A stretch of DNA of 56,539 bases. Source: DUUI01 sp964345765. Lineage in GTDB: Bacteria; Bacillota_I; Bacilli_A; Erysipelotrichales; Erysipelotrichaceae. Below the pieces are notes generated by a model, which saw only the letters and a list, made by a program, of their open reading frames with translations, was not told the DNA's origin and did no database searches. The position numbers and the translations under genes were made by a program. Below, piece by piece: positions 56,099-56,539 of this stretch; positions within the stretch are counted from its first letter, which is position 1; every line of letters begins with the position of its first letter. The stretch is from positions 1-56,539 of the forward strand of contig CAYFSJ010000004.1 in NCBI GenBank assembly GCA_964345765.1, written 5' to 3'.

Positions 56099-56491
56099 TT
56101 AGAAACTATTAATCACTTCTTGAATCTGTTGTTTGATAGATTCTGGATCTGAATCATTCATGAGCGTAACCGCCATAACAAAGGCCCCTTCAACCAGTGG
56201 TCCACTAATAACATGACATTTTTGTTTCAGTGCTTCATCCACTAAGTCTACCGCCGTATCAATACTGATTAAGCCAGAACCAATATCACCAATAAGATAA
56301 ATCGCTTCACTCTCAGAAGATGCTTCAATGGCCTCCATAATCTTTGTTGGATCAGTACCAATTGCTCCATCATCTGTTCCACCACAAGAATAGATGGTTA
56401 ACTTCTCTTTATCATGCGCCATTTCCTCAACCATTTCCTTAAGACCTTCAGTAATCTTTTGAGAATGGGAGACAAGAATTAAACTAACCAC
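56099..56491 (-). CDS. dhaM: PTS-dependent dihydroxyacetone kinase, phosphoryl donor subunit DhaM
   Basis: 130 residues, EIIA-mannose-like fold. Active His9 is in L-I-L-V-S-H-S; G-T-D-D-G-A-I-G-T and L-I-G-D-I-G-S-G are DhaM patterns. It passes phosphate from HPr to ADP bound on DhaL, which with DhaK phosphorylates dihydroxyacetone. It consists of the EIIA domain alone, as in Gram-positives, without HPr or EI domains. The start is GTG at 56491, overlapping the end of the upstream gene by 8 bases. Confidence 0.93.
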   Translation of the reverse strand: MVSLILVSHSQKITEGLKEMVEEMAHDKEKLTIYSCGGTDDGAIGTDPTKIMEAIEASSESEAIYLIGDIGSGLISIDTAVDLVDEALKQKCHVISGPLVEGAFVMAVTLMNDSDPESIKQQIQEVINSF

Positions 56492-56539
56492 GATTATCTA
56501 AATAGGCTTTAAAACAAAGACCACTTGAATGAGAACCTG
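56484..56539 (-). CDS. 3' end of the gene upstream of dhaM, probably dhaL (partial)
   Basis: The open frame entering from the right edge gives G-S-H-S-S-G-L-C-F-K-A-Y-L-D-N-R-G and ends at TAG (56484-56486). DhaL, the ADP-binding subunit, normally precedes DhaM and ends with a Gly/Ser motif of the type D-x-G-x-x-S-S, which this fits. Only 17 residues are visible, so identity rests mainly on context. Confidence 0.5.
   Translation of the reverse strand, partial: GSHSSGLCFKAYLDNRG

Noticed and set aside
1..56539. Use of TGA as tryptophan (genetic code 4), suggested by the Mollicute-like features
   Set aside because: Trp is TGG throughout; TGA ends genes at 46107 and 55224 in ATGA overlaps and at 25928. 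The single internal TGA at 55948 is at a Cys position, not a Trp position.
1..56539. tRNA or rRNA genes, insertion sequences, prophage or CRISPR arrays
   Set aside because: Spacers are short and filled by promoters, leaders and terminators; I saw no cloverleaf, transposase, inverted-repeat ends or regular repeat array.

Overview
The window reads as chromosomal backbone from a low-GC, AT-rich Firmicute on the branch that leads towards the Mollicutes (Erysipelotrichia, Haloplasma or Izemoplasma-like rather than a true mycoplasma). This is inferred from several observations. The gene order is of the Bacilli type. Trp is encoded by TGG, and TGA serves as a real stop, for example in ATGA overlaps at 46106 and 55223. 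No rpmD (L30) lies between rpsE and rplO. RpoB carries Asn at the residue equivalent to E. coli His526, as known for mollicutes. Yet a FemA-type transferase and a class A beta-lactamase-like enzyme hint at peptidoglycan. Nearly all genes lie on the minus strand.

Layout from left to right. 69-4400: a lipoprotein, truA, the ECF transporter core ecfT-ecfA2-ecfA1 and a small membrane-anchored protein. 4481-19269: an O-methyltransferase and then the continuous S10-spc-alpha ribosomal superoperon, which also holds secY, adk, map, infA and rpoA. It is read right to left from a promoter and structured leader near 19270-19426. 19492-24550: a GNAT protein, a DUF2721 membrane protein, a FemA-like transferase, a thioredoxin-like protein, and a two-component system with a 44-residue membrane peptide encoded between regulator and kinase. 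24669-28941: rpsL-rpsG-fusA-tuf. 29096-30442: dut, an orphan nrdI and a lipoprotein. 30504-40408: rplJ-rplL-rsmC-rpoB-rpoC, with an L10-type attenuator leader and a very long acidic tail on L10.

The 40.6-50 kb part is a mosaic of short units: a beta-lactamase-like exported enzyme, a MATE exporter, rplK-rplA, a ZupT-like zinc transporter, an XRE regulator with a paired operator facing an ArsC-like/yaaA operon, a DUF2156 protein, xpt, rpmG-secE-nusG and two small membrane proteins. 50-56.5 kb is a glycerol/dihydroxyacetone block. It has glpK, a DUF1667 protein, a FAD/NAD oxidoreductase and a GlpA-type dehydrogenase under a promoter with a cre-like site. Divergent from these are two small related membrane proteins that may be the glycerol entry route. 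Then come a TM2/zinc-ribbon gene interrupted by TGA, dhaM, and the 3' end of a gene that is probably dhaL.

The genes form two main functional sets: the translation/transcription core with autoregulatory leaders, and a catabolite-regulated pathway from glycerol to glycerol-3-phosphate and dihydroxyacetone phosphate. The observations most worth a second look are the acidic L10 tail, the TGA in place of a zinc-ribbon Cys, the micropeptide inside the two-component operon, the small glycerol-locus membrane pair, the XRE operator pair and the terminator-like hairpin inside rsmC.
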